NCBI GenBank assembly: GCA_037954665.1
Contig: JBBMOL010000381.1
Coordinates: forward strand, 124,001 to 188,000
Direction of reading: 5' to 3'
DNA: 64,000 bases
Source of the DNA: Laguncularia racemosa
Taxonomy: Eukaryota; Streptophyta; Magnoliopsida; Myrtales; Combretaceae
Made by a program: the position numbers and the translations under genes. The notes under the pieces were generated by a model. The model worked only from the letters and a program-made list of their open reading frames with translations, was not told the origin of the DNA and did not search any database. Shown one piece after another: positions 12,113 through 22,979 of this stretch. The first letter of the stretch is position 1. Each line of letters starts with the position of its first letter.

Positions 12113-13446
12113 AACCAAATATACTATAAATATCAATAAGAAATAGTAGATACCAACATAGTTGAACAATCTAGAAGATGGCACCAAAACTAGACATTGG
12201 TTTTACAAGCAAACACTCTTGGATTAATGTAACAAGTAATAGCAAAATATTTCTTTCTTTAAGCAACATTTATCGATCCTTGAGGAATGCAATTAGATCT
12301 GTTGAGTCATGCTCCCAATTAATTCTGTATGGAACATCAAAGAAAAATTCATCTTTTAAATAAAAAAAGAAAAGAAAAATGTTTAACTAAACAAAGCTAA
12401 CGATGCTAATTAATGGGGGCTATAACCTCAACCTAGCAACTATATTTTGGATTTTTTTTCAGATTTGGGCTTTTAATAGAACTTCCCTTCTTAATTATAT
12501 TATATTATCTTATGATAAATAATCGAGTATATCATAATTTATGTAGAATAATAATTGTGTAAGAAAGCTAAAGTAAAGTGATCAAATCTAAGCAAAAGAC
12601 CATGCAAAGTTGGTCATTTGAAGGAAGCCAATCGATTAAGTATTGACTAAGAGAAAGGTGGCCTACCTACTGCTTGGGGTGTTCATTGCTCAATTTAGTT
12701 TAGGTATGAGGCCTAACTAAACCAAATTGAACCACATTTGAAATGATTCATTTTATACCCTCAATAGACCAAACTACTTTATTGACTTGAAATCTTGAAT
12801 CGAACTGCTTTAAATGCAATTTTGTTTACTTCAAACTACTTTTAAAAGCACCTTATTCTAGTTATGGCCATTAGAATTTCCAATGAAACATTCATGTTCA
12901 AACTAGGGAAAATCACAAAAGAATTTACATCATATAACATTATATCATAGTGATATTAAATCTTAGCTAATAGCTAAGATGCATGAATTTACTTGAGAGA
13001 TGAGAGATGGTGAAGGGAAAAGAGTAGATTATGGAGATTGAGAGTAAGTCAAGAGGTGATAAAAAAAAGAAAAGAAAAGGCAAATAGGGTTAAATTGAAA
13101 TGTCAATAGGGTTAAAACTAAAAAATATTGATTATTTTTATTTTTTAATAAGAATCAGTTTTATTTTGGCTTTAGCAATTTAGTTTTGATTTAAGTAGTT
13201 CAATTCTGCTCAATTTGATAAACAACCTTACCAACAAATGGGCAACTAAGTACTTGTAGCCATCATTTTGTTAAACATGTTTGCTTCATTGGACATTCTT
13301 TATTAGTTTGTGCTATTTTCTTTTTTGATAACACGATTAGAATACTTTATATAACTATTTTTATTTTATTTATTTATCCTTTTAGCTAGTTTCATTATTT
13401 TATCATATTTCCTTTTTCAAAGTCAATCATAGTTTACTTTGATGGC

Positions 13447-13462
13447 CTATATAAAGGCCTTT
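13447..13462 (+). promoter_or_regulatory. Possible TATA box of a lost LTR
   Basis: GGCCTATATAAAGGCC, a strong TATA motif inside a short palindrome, followed by T-rich sequence like an LTR R/U5 region. No LTR edges or coding sequence could be tied to it. Confidence 0.25.
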
Positions 13463-13987
13463 GGTTGCAACAAACATTAGTATTTAGACTATTTTCATAT
13501 TGACTATTAATTGAGGTTTCTCTCACTTTCTTGTTCTTATCAATTACTTTGTTGGTTATAGCTTACCTTGATTTCTCGGAGAATAGTGTATCATATCCTA
13601 CAATTCCATAGATTATTAAAATGTTATGCATCGAATCAACACTCTTCTAATCCGTGATTAATTTCTACAATCATATATAATATCCATAACAACTCAATCT
13701 CCTAAACAACTATGTTTAGGGTCCTTAAGAAATAATCTAGGTTTTATTATAACTTTACGATGAGTACTAAGAATTTGAGTAAATGACTTTATAAAGTTAG
13801 TTTTCAAAATTCAAAGTGATAAGAAATTTTATTTGATGATGAACAAGAATTGATCAAATTAGATTGATTCCTATAGTTAGAAGCACATGAAGTTTAGAGA
13901 AAAGATTAATTGCATAGGCTAAAATTGAAAGATATTGTAAAATTTGAGAATTTTCTCAGAAGATTAGAGATACAAATCTAGAATAGT

Positions 13988-14857
13988 TGATACGAGAACG
14001 GTTTGATCGGATTCCTAACTGATACGAACCACGCCAACGTGTGACGAAACCCAATACCAATACATTCGGAATTCGTTACCTAAGATGCCAAACACCCTCA
14101 AGTGGAAACCGCGACACGTTGTCTATAAGCGAGACAAGAACCTTGGTATAATATGAAGACGCCACAATCGGGATGAAGCACCGATTGATAAGTCAGGATG
14201 AACACTACGGAAATAAAATCCGATAAGTTCTAAATTAGTTCTTTAAAGAACCAAGAGAGGAATTCTCTCAAAAGTGTTTTCAAACTTTCAATGTTGTATA
14301 TTCTATATTCTAAACCCTAGGAGCTTTATACTAGGGTCTACAATTCGTAACAATAAAGCCCAAAACGGCATCACTTCAATAAGTTGCGTAAAAATAACAA
14401 AAATAGAACATGAAGGCCGGCGGAGTAGACATAAAGGCCAGCGGCATTGGAATGAAGGGCGGTGGCCTTGAGCCAGCGTTAGAGACATACATGGCCGTGT
14501 ATTTCTAGACGTGTATCTTTCTGTGGATTTTCTTGACTCCATACACGGCCATGCCTTTTGCCGTGTATATGACCATGTATGATTCTATGTAACCTTGAGA
14601 TTCCTACACGGCCGTGCCTTGTAAAGACACGCCCTCTTCACCCCGTATCCGGTATGACTTGTACAAGAGCAAGGGCCTTCCCATGGTTGTTCTAATCCTT
14701 TCCAACTTCATGATTACTCCAATCCTTTCCGGCTTCATGGACATCCTTTATCAACCTATTAAGTGCTTCCTTGAATCGTTTCGCTCGATTTCTTGTGATC
14801 GGTCCCGGTGGCATTTCAAGAGGATCCACATTCCTTCTTCCAGCTTGGCTCTCATTA
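13988..14857 (-). repeat. CRM1 3' LTR
   Basis: Matches 19963-20841. Its inner end lacks about 12 bp relative to CRM2 (TGATGAGATCC is missing, leaving TAATGAGAGCC next to the polypurine tract). On the minus strand it encodes the last ~55 residues of pol. It also holds a degraded GC box (14415-14475) and ACACGGCC motifs (14490-14620). Confidence 0.88.
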
Positions 14858-16194
14858 TTCCCTTCCTCTTGAAAAGGATTTGTCCTCAAATCATCACCTA
14901 CATAAAAAGGACTCAGATCAGTAACATTAAATGTGGCACTTACTTGATACTTACCTGGTAAATCTATCTTATATGCATTATCATTGATGCGCTCAAGAAT
15001 TTGAAATGGTCCATCGCCTCTAGGAAGTAATTTAGATAGACGTTGCACAGGAAACCGCTCTTTACGCATGTGAACCCAAACCCAGTCTCCAGGTTCAAAG
15101 ACAACTTGTCGATGACCCTTGTTGGCTTGTTTCACATACTGCTCTGTTCTTCGCTCAATTTTTAGCCTTGCCTTCTCATGGATCTGTTTAACAAATTCTG
15201 CTTTCTTCTGGCCATCTAGATTAACATACTCAGAAATAGGCAAAGGTGATAAATCCGAAGGAGTTAGTGGATTAAAACCATACACAATTTCAAAAGGAGT
15301 GAATTTAGTAGCAGAATGCATTGTACGGTTATAAGCAAATTCAACTTATGGAAAACAATCCTCCCAACTTTTAATATTCTTTTTAATTACAGCCCTCAAC
15401 AAAGTAGATAAAGTTCGATTTACTACCTCAGTTTGACCATCAGTCTATGGATGACAAGTAGTAGAGAACAATAACTTAGTTCCTAACTTAGCCCACAAGG
15501 TCTTCCAGAAGTAGCTCAAGAACTTAGCATCTCTATCCGATACGATTGTTCTAGGCATACCATGTAATCTCACAACTTCCCTAAAGAAAAAATTGGCAAT
15601 ATTGCAAGCATCATCCGTTTTATGACAAGGAATGAAATGTGCCATCTTGGAGAATCTATCCACAACTACAAAAATAGAATCCCGACCATGTCTAGACCTG
15701 GGTAATCCTAACACAAAATCCATGGAAATATCTACCCAAGGCTCATGAGGAATGGGAAGTGGGGTATAAAGCCCTTGAGGTTGTACTCTAGATTTTGCTT
15801 GCTTACACGTAACACATCGCTCACAAATCCTCTCAACATCGCGTTTCATGTGAGGCCAATAAAAGTGTTCCTGCAATACCCTTAAGGTTTTAGCTACTCC
15901 AAAATGTCCCATTAAACCTCCTCCATGAGACTCCCTCACTAGTAATTCTCTTAAAGAACAAATTGGAATGCATAGTTTACTCTCCCTAAACAAGAATCCT
16001 TCATGTTTATAAAATTTACCATGCCCACTCTTCTCACAATGCACATACTCACAAAAATCTCGATCAACAGCATATAATTCCTTAATGTGCTCAAAACCAA
16101 GCAAATCTAGAACTAAGAGTAGAGATAAGGGCATACCTTCTAGAAAGTGCATCAACAACGACATTCTCTTTACCTTACTTGTAGTGGATGACAT
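14692..16194 (-). pseudogene. CRM1 integrase with LTR-encoded tail, broken
   Basis: The N-terminal HHCC zinc domain is visible (ESHGGGLMGHF ... ERCVTCKQ), then the catalytic core with its two aspartates (WVDISMDF, TIVSDRDAKF) and the glutamate in TDGQTEVVN. After these come the C-terminal DNA-binding part (PGDWVWVHMRKERF, FQILERINDNAYKIDLPG) and the tail GPITRNRAKRFKEALNRLI, which lies in the LTR. Stops fall near 15444 (Gln to stop in HPQTDG) and 15346. The frame from 15321 to 14692 is open. Integrase would insert the DNA copy; CRM integrases are known for centromere preference, which cannot be judged here. Confidence 0.85.
14858..14871 (-). other. CRM1 polypurine tract
   Basis: CAAGAGGAAGGGAA on the minus strand, directly before the 3' LTR and inside the integrase reading frame (QEEGN). 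Primes plus-strand DNA synthesis. Confidence 0.75.
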
Positions 16195-16249
16195 ATGGAA
16201 ATGTTTCGATGAACTCTACCCAATGAGCATGCCTTTTATTTAGCTTATG

Positions 16250-16739
16250 TTACCCCTTCAAGTACTTCAAGGATTCATAATCAGTGTGGATCACGAACTC
16301 TTTTGGCCAAAGGTAGTGTTGCCACATCTCCAGGGCTCGAACCAATGCATATAACTCCTTGTCATAAGTATGGTAGTTCAAGGTTGCCCCACTTTGCTTC
16401 TCACTAAAGAATGCGATTGGTCTTCTCTCCTGCGGAAGCACTGCTCTAATACCTAATCCTGAAGCATCACACTCAATTTCAAACGTTTTAGCAAAGTTAG
16501 GTAAAGAAAATAATGGCGTCTGAGTCAGCTTATTTTTAAGCTTCTGAAAGGCCTTCTCTTGTTGCTCTTCCCATCTGAACCCTACATTCTTCTTAATTAC
16601 CTCGGTAAGTGGTGCTGAAATCCTTCACAAATCTCCTGTAAAAGCTCGCTAGTCCATGGAAACTCCGCACATTACTTACATTAGTTGGACTAGGCCATTC
16701 TTAGATCGCACGAACCTTTTCTTCATCAACCTGTATTCC
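16250..16739 (-). pseudogene. CRM1 reverse transcriptase end and RNase H
   Basis: The open part (16441-16250) reads RPIAFFSEKQSGATLNYHTY with DKELYALVRAL and HTDYESLK, the usual Ty3/gypsy RNase H. The stretch 16442-16739 links it to the reverse transcriptase (FYRRF and related blocks) but carries several stops and a frameshift. RNase H would degrade the RNA template. Confidence 0.75.
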
Positions 16740-17273
16740 CTATGCACTAACAACAAAACCAAGAAACACAAGTTTTTCTGTGTAAAAAGTGCACTTCTTG
16801 AGGTTAGCATATAATTGTTCCTTTCGAAGCACTTCTAAAACATCCCTCAAATGAGATATATGATCTTCCAAACTCTTGCTGTAAATAAGGATATCATCAA
16901 AATAGACAACTACAAATTTGACAATAAAAGTCCTCAAAACATGGTTCATAAGTCTCATAAAAGTACTAGGTGCGTTAGTTAAACCGAAAGGCATTACTAA
17001 CCACTCATACAATTCATATTTCGTTTTGAATGCGGTTTTCCATTCATCACCTTCTTTCATTCTAATTTGGTGATATCCACTTTTCAGATCAGTTTTAGAA
17101 AAGACACTAGACCCATGTAACTCATCTAACATGTCATCTAAGCGAGGAATAGGATGACGATACTTTACCGTGATGTTGTTGATGGCGCGACAGTCAACAC
17201 ACATTCTCCATGTCCCATCCTTCTTAGGCACCAAAATCACAGGCACTGCACATGGACTCATGCTTTCTCTCAC
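16740..17273 (-). pseudogene. CRM1 reverse transcriptase core
   Basis: 177 open residues covering the finger and palm blocks: VILVPKKDGTWRMCVDCRAI, RHPIPRLDDMLDELHGSSV, MPFGLTNAPSTFMRLMNHVL and the catalytic VVVYFDDILIYSK (about 16893-16907). The YxDD box is intact. This is the only copy of the CRM family in the window that keeps the core. It is cut off from gag by a frameshift near 17385 and closed by a stop at 16740, so it is called broken although the domain itself looks sound. Confidence 0.85.
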
Positions 17274-17287
17274 GTACCCCTTCTCTA

Positions 17288-17938
17288 TTAATTCATCGAC
17301 CTGCCTTTGGAGTTCCTTTGTCTCCTCTGGATTGCTCCTATAAGCTGGCTTGTTTGGAATCGATGCTCCTGGTACAAGGTCAATCTAGTGTCAATACCAC
17401 GAATAGGTGGTAATCCCTTTGGAATCTCCTCAAGGAAAACATCTTCAAAGTCCTGCACAATAGACATAACCACACTAGGCAAAGAGTTAGATAGTTCGTT
17501 AGTATTAAGACATGTTTCCTTAAAAACCAGCAACAACATAGGTTGCTTCATCACTAACGCTCTCCTCACTACACTCGCTCTTGCCACACAACTCTCCTTT
17601 TGCAAGGCTGCACTCTCCTTTTCACTCACCACCAAAGTTGATCCCCCTTCAACTTGGTCTCTCACACTCTTTCCAGCCTTCCTCTCTTTTTCCTTGTGAG
17701 TTCGACTTTTGTATTCCTTTTCTCTCTCATTGTCTTTTGCTCTCTCACTCTTCCTCTGTTTTTCACTCACCTTATGTCGTGCAAAAGACTGTTGTGGCTG
17801 CAACTGATCCTCATACACCTGTTTAGGTGTTAAAGGTTTAAGATTAAAGTTTTTCCCCTTGTGAACAAGCGTATACTTGTTAGAAAAGCCATCATGAACA
17901 ACCTTCCTATCAAATTGCCATGGTCTCCCCAACAACAC
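17288..17938 (-). pseudogene. CRM1 protease end and linker to RT
   Basis: Begins MLLGRPWQFDRKVVHDGF, the end of the retropepsin, then a long charged linker (SEKQRKSERAKDNEREKEYK) and VQDFEDVF...IPKGLPPIRGI, the usual run-in to the reverse transcriptase. A stop (17945-17947, Gln to stop) separates it from the protease active site, and a one-base loss near 17385 shifts the frame before the RT. Confidence 0.75.
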
Positions 17939-17947
17939 ATGACACGC

Positions 17948-19460
17948 TTACATTGGCACTACATGACATAACACCTCATCCTCATACCTACCAATGCGAA
18001 GACCAATCAAGGCTTGCTTACTCACCTTAGTCTCACCACTATCATTCAACCACTGCAATTTATATAGACTAGGGTGTCTAATAGTTTTGAGTCCTAGCCT
18101 CTCAACAATAAAATTACTCACCACATTGGTGCAACTTCCTCCATCAATGATCAAACTACAAATATGATCTCCTAGATAACATCTAGTATGAAATATATTC
18201 TCTCTTTGCACCTCCTCTTCTTCCTTCACCTGCACATTTAAAGCTTGCTTCACTACTACCACTAACTTCCCTACTGTAGGCTCTTCATCATCACTAGCAT
18301 CTTCTAATGGAGGCATATCATCTTCCTCACTATCCCCCTCAGTCTCATACTCACCATCATCACGCAAAATCATAACACGCCTATTCGGACATTGACTAGC
18401 AATATGGCCTCTACCTTGGCATTTAAAACATCTAATGTCACGATTTGTAGAAGCAGAAGAATCAGGGTTACCTTGGTTACTAGGAGTAGAACCCGCTTGT
18501 CTCAGCTCTCCTTTTGGTTTGGTGGGTAAAGGCTTTTCTTCCTTCTTCCATTGGTTAGTCTTCCAGGTGGATGAACCGGTACCCTGTTGAAACCGTACAT
18601 TACTACTACCTTTCCACCTGTGTTGGTTCTCAACCTTTATAGCCATATGAACCATATCCTCTAATTCTACATAATGCTGCAATTCAACAACATTTTGAAT
18701 TTCTCTATTCAATTCAGCAAGAAATCTAGCCATGGTAGCCTCTCTATCCTCCTCTACATTCGCCCTAATCATCGTTACTTCCATCTCCTTGAAATACTCA
18801 TCCACACTTCGGCTTCCTTGCCTAAGAGTTTGCAATTTGTTGTATAATTCACGATAGTAATACGCAGGCACAAACCGCTTCTTCATCACCCTTTTCATCT
18901 CTTCCCACGACTCAATAGGTGGTTCGCCATTCCTTCTTATATTCAACATTAGTTGATCCCACCACACTATGGCATAATCCGAAAATTCAATGGCAGCAAG
19001 TTTCACTTTCTTTCTCCCACTATAGTTATGACAATCAGACACCATCTCTACCTTCTGCTCCCACTCTAAGTACGCCTCAGGGATCATTCTTCCCTTGGAA
19101 AGGAGGAATCCTCATCTTTATGCTACTCAATTGATTATCCTCTCTATTCCTATCTCCTCTATCTTCCCAATCCCTAGTTCCTCTATTCCAACCACTATAT
19201 CCTCTATAACTCCCGACAGAAGGCTCATCAAAGTCATCACCCGACATTTCATCTCCACCCCTTTGTACTCTCCTAGAACGACTTTCCCTCTTATGCCCTT
19301 AGAAGACGTTTGTAAATTGCTCTAGTCTTTGCTCTACCGTCTCATGAATTTGTTCCATTCCCTCCTGAAACATCCTCTTCATCTCACCCCTCAACGCCTC
19401 AATCACTAACCTAGCATCAAACCTTCCCCTCTCACCTTCAGGAGAATGTTGCCTCGACAT
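17948..19460 (-). pseudogene. CRM1 gag and protease, frameshifted
   Basis: The start at 19460 (MSRQHSPEGERG) matches CRM3. A stop at 19299 follows, and a one-base insertion near 19080 (CCCTGAGG against CCCGAGG in CRM3) shifts the frame; from 19087 it is open for 379 residues. Domains: retrotransposon gag (WWDQLMLN ... FKEMEVTMIRANVEEDREA), CCHC knuckle CFKCQGRGHIASQC (about 18389-18430), acidic linker, and retropepsin LIIDGGSCTNV (about 18122-18156). DGGS in place of D(S/T)G recurs in all CRM-type copies here, so it is a family trait, not damage. Confidence 0.85.
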
Positions 19461-19465
19461 AGTTC

Positions 19466-19911
19466 CTGCAGAAAAGATTAGTACTAACACAAATATATAT
19501 GATTAAGCCTCATGATACACTCCCTTACGTGTTTCACTCAAAGGATGATATCACACAGTCACTCGTGTATTCTCACAAGCAATGATGATAGCAACTCACC
19601 AATTCCTCTTCTCAATTCTCTCGGAACTAACCCAAACTATACCAATTCCCTTCCGTAGAATTCAAAACAACTCTAGGGCTTGAAAATTTTCCTCTTTTTT
19701 TTTTTCTTTTTTGTTCAAATTTTTTTTTTGCCTTTGTATGCTGCTCTTGATCACGTTCCCTTTTTCTTTTTCTTTTTTTGTCATGATTCTTCCTTTTTTT
19801 TTTGTAACAAAATTGAATTAGAAGGCACTACAATTTCAATAGATAATCAACACTATGAAATTGAATATGGGCAATTGATATGAACGATTGGAGTTAGGGT
19901 TTTGATCTTAC
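19466..19911 (-). other. Possible 446-nt intron in the CRM1 leader
   Basis: A donor-like GGAAG|GTAAGATC at 19911 and an acceptor-like TTTTCTGCAG|GA ending at 19466, six bases before the gag ATG. CRM3 has the same pair 453 nt apart. The stretch holds long A-runs (T-runs on plus, 19690-19805). Splicing is inference. Confidence 0.35.
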
Positions 19912-19947
19912 CTTCCTCAAACCAAACCGATGTGTTAACAAACCTAG

Positions 19948-19959
19948 GCTCTGATACCA
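19948..19959 (-). other. CRM1 primer binding site (tRNA-iMet)
   Basis: GCTCTGATACCA on the plus strand, an exact complement-type site, three bases inside the 5' LTR. Confidence 0.88.
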
Positions 19960-20299
19960 AATTGATACGAGATCGGTTTGATCGGATTCCTAATTAATAC
20001 GAACCACGCCAACGTGTGACGAAAGCCAACACCAATACGTTTGGAATTCATCACCTAAGATGCCAAACACCCTCAAGTGGAAACCGCGACCCGTTGTCTA
20101 TAAGCGAGACAAGAACCTTGGTATAATATGAAGATGCCACAATCGAGATGAAAGACCGATTGATAAGTCGGGATGAACGCCACGGAAATAAAATCCAATA
20201 AGTTCTAGATTAGTTCTTTAAAGAACCAAGAGAGGAATTCTCTCAAAAGTGTTTTCAAACTTTCAATGTTATATATTCTATATTCTAAACCCTAGGAGC

Positions 20300-20306
20300 T
20301 TTATAC
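20300..20306 (-). promoter_or_regulatory. TATA box of CRM1 5' LTR
   Basis: TATAAAG within CCCTAGTATAAAGCTCC on the minus strand. CRM3 has the same block (59453-59460). It is the likely RNA polymerase II promoter core. Confidence 0.55.
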
Positions 20307-20389
20307 TAGGGTTTACAATTCGTAACAATAAAGCCCAAAACGACATCACTTCAATAAGTTGCGTAAAAATAACAAAAACAGAACATGAA

Positions 20390-20436
20390 GGCCGGTGGCG
20401 TTGGAATGAAGGCCGGCGGCCTTGAGCCGGCCTTGG
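20390..20436 (-). promoter_or_regulatory. GC box (GCCGCC core), CRM1 5' LTR
   Basis: GGCCGGTGGCG then GAAGGCCGGCGGCCTTGAG then CCGGCCTTG. GGCGGC is at 20415-20420, 109 bp upstream of the TATA box. Confidence 0.4.
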
Positions 20437-20440
20437 AGAC

Positions 20441-20573
20441 TTACATGGCCGTGTACTTCCAGAGATGTATCTTTTTGTGGATTTTCTTGACTCCATACAC
20501 GGCCGTGCCTTTTGGCCGTGTATATGACCGTGTATGATTCTGTGTAACCTTGAGATTCCTACACGGCCGTGCC
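20441..20573. repeat. TACACGGCCGTG motif cluster, CRM1 5' LTR
   Basis: Four near-palindromic sites: ACATGGCCGTGTAC, TACACGGCCGTGCC (twice) and GGCCGTGTATATGACCGTGTA. They lie just upstream of the GC box relative to the promoter. Confidence 0.7.
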
Positions 20574-20841
20574 TTGTAAAGACACGCCCTCTTCACCCCG
20601 TATCCGGTATGACTTGTACAAGAGCAAGGGCCTTCCCATGGTTGTTCCAATCCTTTCCAACTTCATGATTGCTCCAATCCTTTCCGGCTTCATGGACATC
20701 CTTTATCAATGGACATCCTTTATCAACACGTTAAGTGCTTCCTTGAATCGTTTCGCTCGATTTCTTGTGATCGGTCCCAGTGGCATTTCAAGAGGATCCA
20801 CATTCCTTCTTCCGGCTTGGCTCTCATCATGGATCTCATCA

Positions 20842-21142
20842 ATAGTGTTGCCTAGATACTAAGTGTTAGGTCCCATGTCAATAAAATCCCAAAAGAAATG
20901 TCAATTACACAAACCTATAACATATACGATCATTCTAAACTTGAACCTGATATAACAATTTATAAGAGCCCCTTTCAATAGATGAAGAATGATAAGACGA
21001 ATATTGAGAAAAGAGGACCCTAATTAATTCATAAACCTAGAGTAACTTAATTAAAATGTACTTATTAAACTAAATATAAGTCATTTTAATTCAGGTAGCA
21101 ATAGGAAAAGTAATATAAGCACTTTGCACTTCTATGCTTAAA
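20842..21142. other. Unassigned spacer between CRM1 and B4
   Basis: AT-rich sequence with no frame or repeat I recognise. It begins with the ATAGT target repeat of CRM1. Confidence 0.5.
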
Positions 21143-21332
21143 TGATGTGCCTAAAACTAAGATTAAGCACATGCAAAACTAATTTGAAAGACAAACAGGT
21201 AATGTCAATCAAACTAGCTTCTAATCACATGGACAATGGCATCAAATCCTCAAAGTTTATGACCGATTCTTCAACTAGGATGTGAATCAATCTTAAATAT
21301 CCAAATAAGATAGCTCTAATACCAAAAGATGA

Positions 21333-22110
21333 TGTTATGGAAGAGTCACCGATCCAAGCTCAAGAGCCAAGTCAAGAAGAAGATCAAGTGGCTAAGGATG
21401 AAGTTCAAGGGGTTCCAAGTACGATTAGCTTGCCTCAAGGACCAATCACGAGATCAAGAGCTAAGAAGCTACAACAAACATTGAATTCTCATTTGCAAGG
21501 CTTGGTGAAGATCACAGGTGAAGGACTTCAAGGGATTCAAAGCTTTGGGGCAAAAGAAGGCCAAAAGAACTTCAATTTGATGAAAATAGCATCGGGTGAA
21601 GATACACCGGCTCAAGGCTGCCGGCCTTGGAGCCGGCCTTGAAAACGCCGATGTTTCGGTGCATTTTCAAGGAAGGCCGCCGGCTTTGAAAAGTAGGCTG
21701 CCGGCCTAAATGGCCGGCCTTCTTTTTATGCGCACTTTTCACTTGTTTTGCGATTTCCATGTAATGTTTTAGGGTTTTCTCCTTTATATTCTGGACCTCC
21801 TCATTGTAAAAGTTAGTTTTTGAGATATTGAAAATACCAAAAAGCTTATTGCTTTGTTCTTTGTGTTCTTATTTGAATACATGCTCCTAGGAACAATCAA
21901 GGAAGATTGATCGACTTTCTTGTGGATTGTTTCGAAATTAGGGCTTTCCATAGTTCTAATTCTTATATCATTAACCTAAGTCAAACCTAAATTCTAATCT
22001 TCTTAGGGATTGATTTCCAAATTGGTGTCGTGGGTTTTCGTATTACTGCATTGGGGGTTCACACTAATCAAAAGGGTTCTCAAGGCGTGATTGCGAAGGT
22101 TTTCGTATCA
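21333..22110 (+). mobile_element. Family C solo LTR, TSD GATGA
   Basis: 778 bp, TGTTATGG...TTCGTATCA, flanked by GATGA (21328-21332 and 22111-22115), splitting the B4 LTR cleanly. The plus strand has an open frame from 21337 with LPQGPITRSRAKKLQQTL, so this family too carries its pol tail in the LTR. It is a chromovirus LTR unlike the others here. Ends TG...CA and the target repeat make the call strong. Confidence 0.9.
21612..21725 (+). promoter_or_regulatory. GC boxes of the family C LTR
   Basis: A cluster of GCCGGCC blocks: CTGCCGGCCTTGGAGCCGGC, GAAGGCCGCCGGCTTTG (GCCGCC at 21676-21681) and CTGCCGGCCTAAATGGCCGG. The GCCGCC is 102 bp upstream of a TATA-like TTTATATT (21783-21790). Confidence 0.4.
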
Positions 22111-22979
22111 GATGATGTGCCTAAAAGGGGATTAATCACAATCAAAACAACCCAAATATAAACCTCAAAAGATAAGATCAAATTTAGTTCAATGGTAAGA
22201 CAATTTACATGAACCTTAATTGATGGAAGATGAACCAAATGATAAAATCAAGGAGATGAAATCCACAAAGATGATAATTCTCAATTGAATCAATTAACCA
22301 ACTTAAGTTCCAAGAGAATTCCAATCAACAAGACACAAATTAAAAGTCGTGACCCTCCTCACAACAAAGAAAATTCCATGCCACAAGTGTAATGACAATT
22401 TTATGGTAGTAACAAGTGCTAAAAACCAATTAATTAGGCAATAATAATTTGATTGCAAATGCAATCAAATCTGACCAAGAAGATTTCAATCTAACCCTAG
22501 ATATGACTCACTAGAGATGAAAAGAAACACAACAATAAGAAATTGATATAACTCACAATTTCCCCTTATTGCACTCGCCACAATTCCAATTCTTGGGATT
22601 GAAATTAATAAGAGAAATTGAACTAAGGAAGAACCCTAATTCTCTCACGTAAAGTGTATGTCTAATTCTGAAAAATGGCATCCTAAAACCCTAATTTAAG
22701 CAAGTATTTATACTTGCTCCCTTTAGGGTTAGAAGATACACAAAATTACAACTATGCCACTTTTAAGGTGGCCAATCCAAAATGAAAAATTACAAACAAA
22801 ATGAAAGTGTCCTAAAAGAAAATACAACATAAAATAATCCACGTGAATGAAAAATATATAAAAGAAATTGGTCTTCAAAATGCCGGTCTTCAGGGTACTT
22901 TCAAATTGAGCTCTAATGAGAATCCCGACTCACTCAAAAGTATAGGTGATTTGGTACCTTGTAGGACTGATAAGTGAAC

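Larger units (their letters stand above)
11596..13987. other. Unassigned AT-rich sequence
   Basis: No supported gene; the frames at 11870-12363 have no recognisable content and run into the microsatellite. After the CATTG repeat the sequence is low-complexity and AT-rich, and it ends at the CRM1 target site ATAGT (13983-13987). Confidence 0.5.
13988..20841 (-). mobile_element. CRM1: complete CRM-type Ty3/gypsy element, TSD ATAGT
   Basis: About 6.85 kb, flanked by the perfect repeat ATAGT (13983-13987 and 20842-20846). Order on the minus strand: LTR, primer site, leader, gag, protease, reverse transcriptase, RNase H, integrase, polypurine tract, LTR. CRM-like traits are a DGGSCTNV protease site, the YFDD reverse transcriptase, and a pol tail that runs into the 3' LTR. 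The two LTRs differ at roughly one base in twenty by eye, so the copy is not young. Every domain is present but stops and frameshifts break the frame. Confidence 0.9.
19963..20841 (-). repeat. CRM1 5' LTR
   Basis: 879 bp, TGATACGAG...CTCATCA. It has ~32 extra bases at its U5 end compared with CRM2 and CRM3: TGATACGA occurs twice, 32 bp apart, and the target repeat abuts the outer one. A 17-bp tandem repeat (ATGGACATCCTTTATCA) lies near 20690-20725. It contains the GC box and ACACGGCC motifs upstream of its TATA. Confidence 0.9.

Noticed and set aside
17307..17826. Open frames on the plus strand opposite CRM1 pol (also 45919-46396, 61903-62443, 14614-14961, 44586-44945)
   Set aside because: They are antisense shadows of pol. 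They recur because the sense protein is conserved, and have no content of their own.
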